Part shown: piece after piece, positions 6,652-7,098 of the stretch
Layout of the letters: each line of letters starts with the position of its first letter
Numbering within the stretch: position 1 is the first letter of the stretch
Position numbers and translations under genes: made by a program
Notes under the pieces: model-generated
The model's database searches: none
Seen by the model: the letters and a program-made list of their open reading frames with translations, nothing else
What the model was told of the DNA's origin: nothing
NCBI GenBank assembly: GCA_030643695.1
Contig: DAOWKM010000003.1
Span: forward strand, 1 to 7,098
Source: Dehalococcoidia bacterium
GTDB lineage: Bacteria > Chloroflexota > Dehalococcoidia > Dehalococcoidales > DAOWKM01
DNA length: 7,098 bases
Direction of reading: 5' to 3'

Positions 6652-7098
6652 TCAAATATTTTCTCCTATCAGCCTACCCATAATTTTATACCCATCGTCA
6701 ATTAACAAGCTAGTGCTTTTCGCCTCAGATTCGGTAAATCTCTTGGCTCCATTAGCGGTAAATCCTGCTCCCCACAGCAGAAACGGGACCGGCTCGTCAA
6801 TATGGGTCTGAGCCTTGATTGGGGTGGGATGGTCAGGCATAACCAGCAGGCGAAGAGAATCTCCTCGCCAGAAGCGGAGTTGACTAATAACCTCTTCATC
6901 CACCCTCTGGATAGCCTCTATTTTGTCATCAATGGCGCCAGCGTGGGCAGCTTCATCCGGCGCCTCAATATGGATAACCGCCAAATCATACCCATCAAGC
7001 GCCTTGATGGCTCCGGCTGCCTGGGCAGCGTAGTCGTTATCCAGTCCATCAGTTACCCCCGGTATATCCAATACATCCACTCTTACCATTCGGGCTAA
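6652..7098 (-). CDS. Phosphoglycerate mutase-like / proposed homoserine kinase, alkaline phosphatase superfamily (5' truncated)
   Basis: Only the C-terminal 148 residues are in the window. The frame stays open past the in-frame ATG at 7089 to the edge (LAR before it), so that ATG is an internal methionine. Family members run to about 400 residues, so roughly 250 are missing. Metal-binding motifs of the cofactor-independent, archaeal-type phosphoglycerate mutase (ApgM) group are visible: HIEAPDEAAHAG (40-51 counted from that ATG), VMPDHPTP (83-90) and the THxxxPVPFLLWG stretch (95-107). The C-terminus SEAKSTSLLIDDGYKIMG matches the family's closing helix. The group includes true phosphoglycerate mutases and a subfamily named a proposed homoserine kinase, often beside aspartate-pathway genes. 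The aspartate kinase gene 20 bases downstream favours the second role, but the missing N-terminus prevents a decision. Confidence 0.85.
   Translation of the reverse strand, partial: LARMVRVDVLDIPGVTDGLDNDYAAQAAGAIKALDGYDLAVIHIEAPDEAAHAGAIDDKIEAIQRVDEEVISQLRFWRGDSLRLLVMPDHPTPIKAQTHIDEPVPFLLWGAGFTANGAKRFTESEAKSTSLLIDDGYKIMGRLIGENI

Noticed and set aside
6702..7098. Alternative frames over the mutase-like gene (6702-6899 minus, 6802-7098 plus)
   Set aside because: The metal-binding motifs are all in the chosen minus frame; the others show nothing recognisable.

Overview
The window is a compact bacterial chromosomal segment. It holds six genes on the minus strand, read from right to left, and the tail of one gene on the plus strand at the left edge. 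In minus-strand transcription order they are: the 3' end of an alkaline-phosphatase-superfamily phosphoglycerate mutase-like gene (6652-7098, cut by the window edge), an aspartate kinase (5417-6631), a TPR protein (4578-5390), DNA gyrase subunit A (2112-4562), a short-chain dehydrogenase/reductase (1306-2076) and an acyl-CoA dehydrogenase (81-1277). The gaps between these genes are 20, 26, 15, 35 and 28 bases. I see no convincing terminator in any of them, so the set could be read as one transcript. No stretch over about 35 bases lacks a gene, and I see no RNA gene, CRISPR array, insertion sequence or long repeat.

Right part (4578-7098): the mutase-like gene sits directly before a LysC-type aspartate kinase. 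A subfamily of this mutase family has been proposed to act as homoserine kinase, so the pair may belong to the aspartate pathway to threonine, methionine and lysine. The aspartate kinase has an in-frame internal ATG preceded by a strong ribosome binding site, at the place where the separately translated beta subunit starts in Bacillus-type enzymes. The TPR protein follows, and its stop codon overlaps the gyrA ribosome binding site.

Middle (2112-4562): a complete GyrA with catalytic tyrosine, GyrA box and six recognisable C-terminal blades.

Left part (1-2076): an SDR and an acyl-CoA dehydrogenase form a plausible two-gene acyl-CoA or alcohol/ketone oxidation pair. The acyl-CoA dehydrogenase meets a plus-strand gene tail to tail with a 4-base overlap. 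The 27 visible residues of that gene form a cysteine cluster resembling the C-terminus of a B12-binding-domain radical SAM family.

Organism (inference): a bacterium of moderate GC, possibly Chloroflexota/Dehalococcoidia. This rests on recollected gene neighbourhood and protein flavour only. An acyl-CoA dehydrogenase would fit a metabolically broader member better than the obligate organohalide respirers. This looks like ordinary housekeeping and metabolic sequence; I found no defence or mobile system. The most useful points are the internal aspartate kinase start, the candidate homoserine kinase, the uncharacterised TPR protein coupled to gyrA, and the truncated plus-strand gene.
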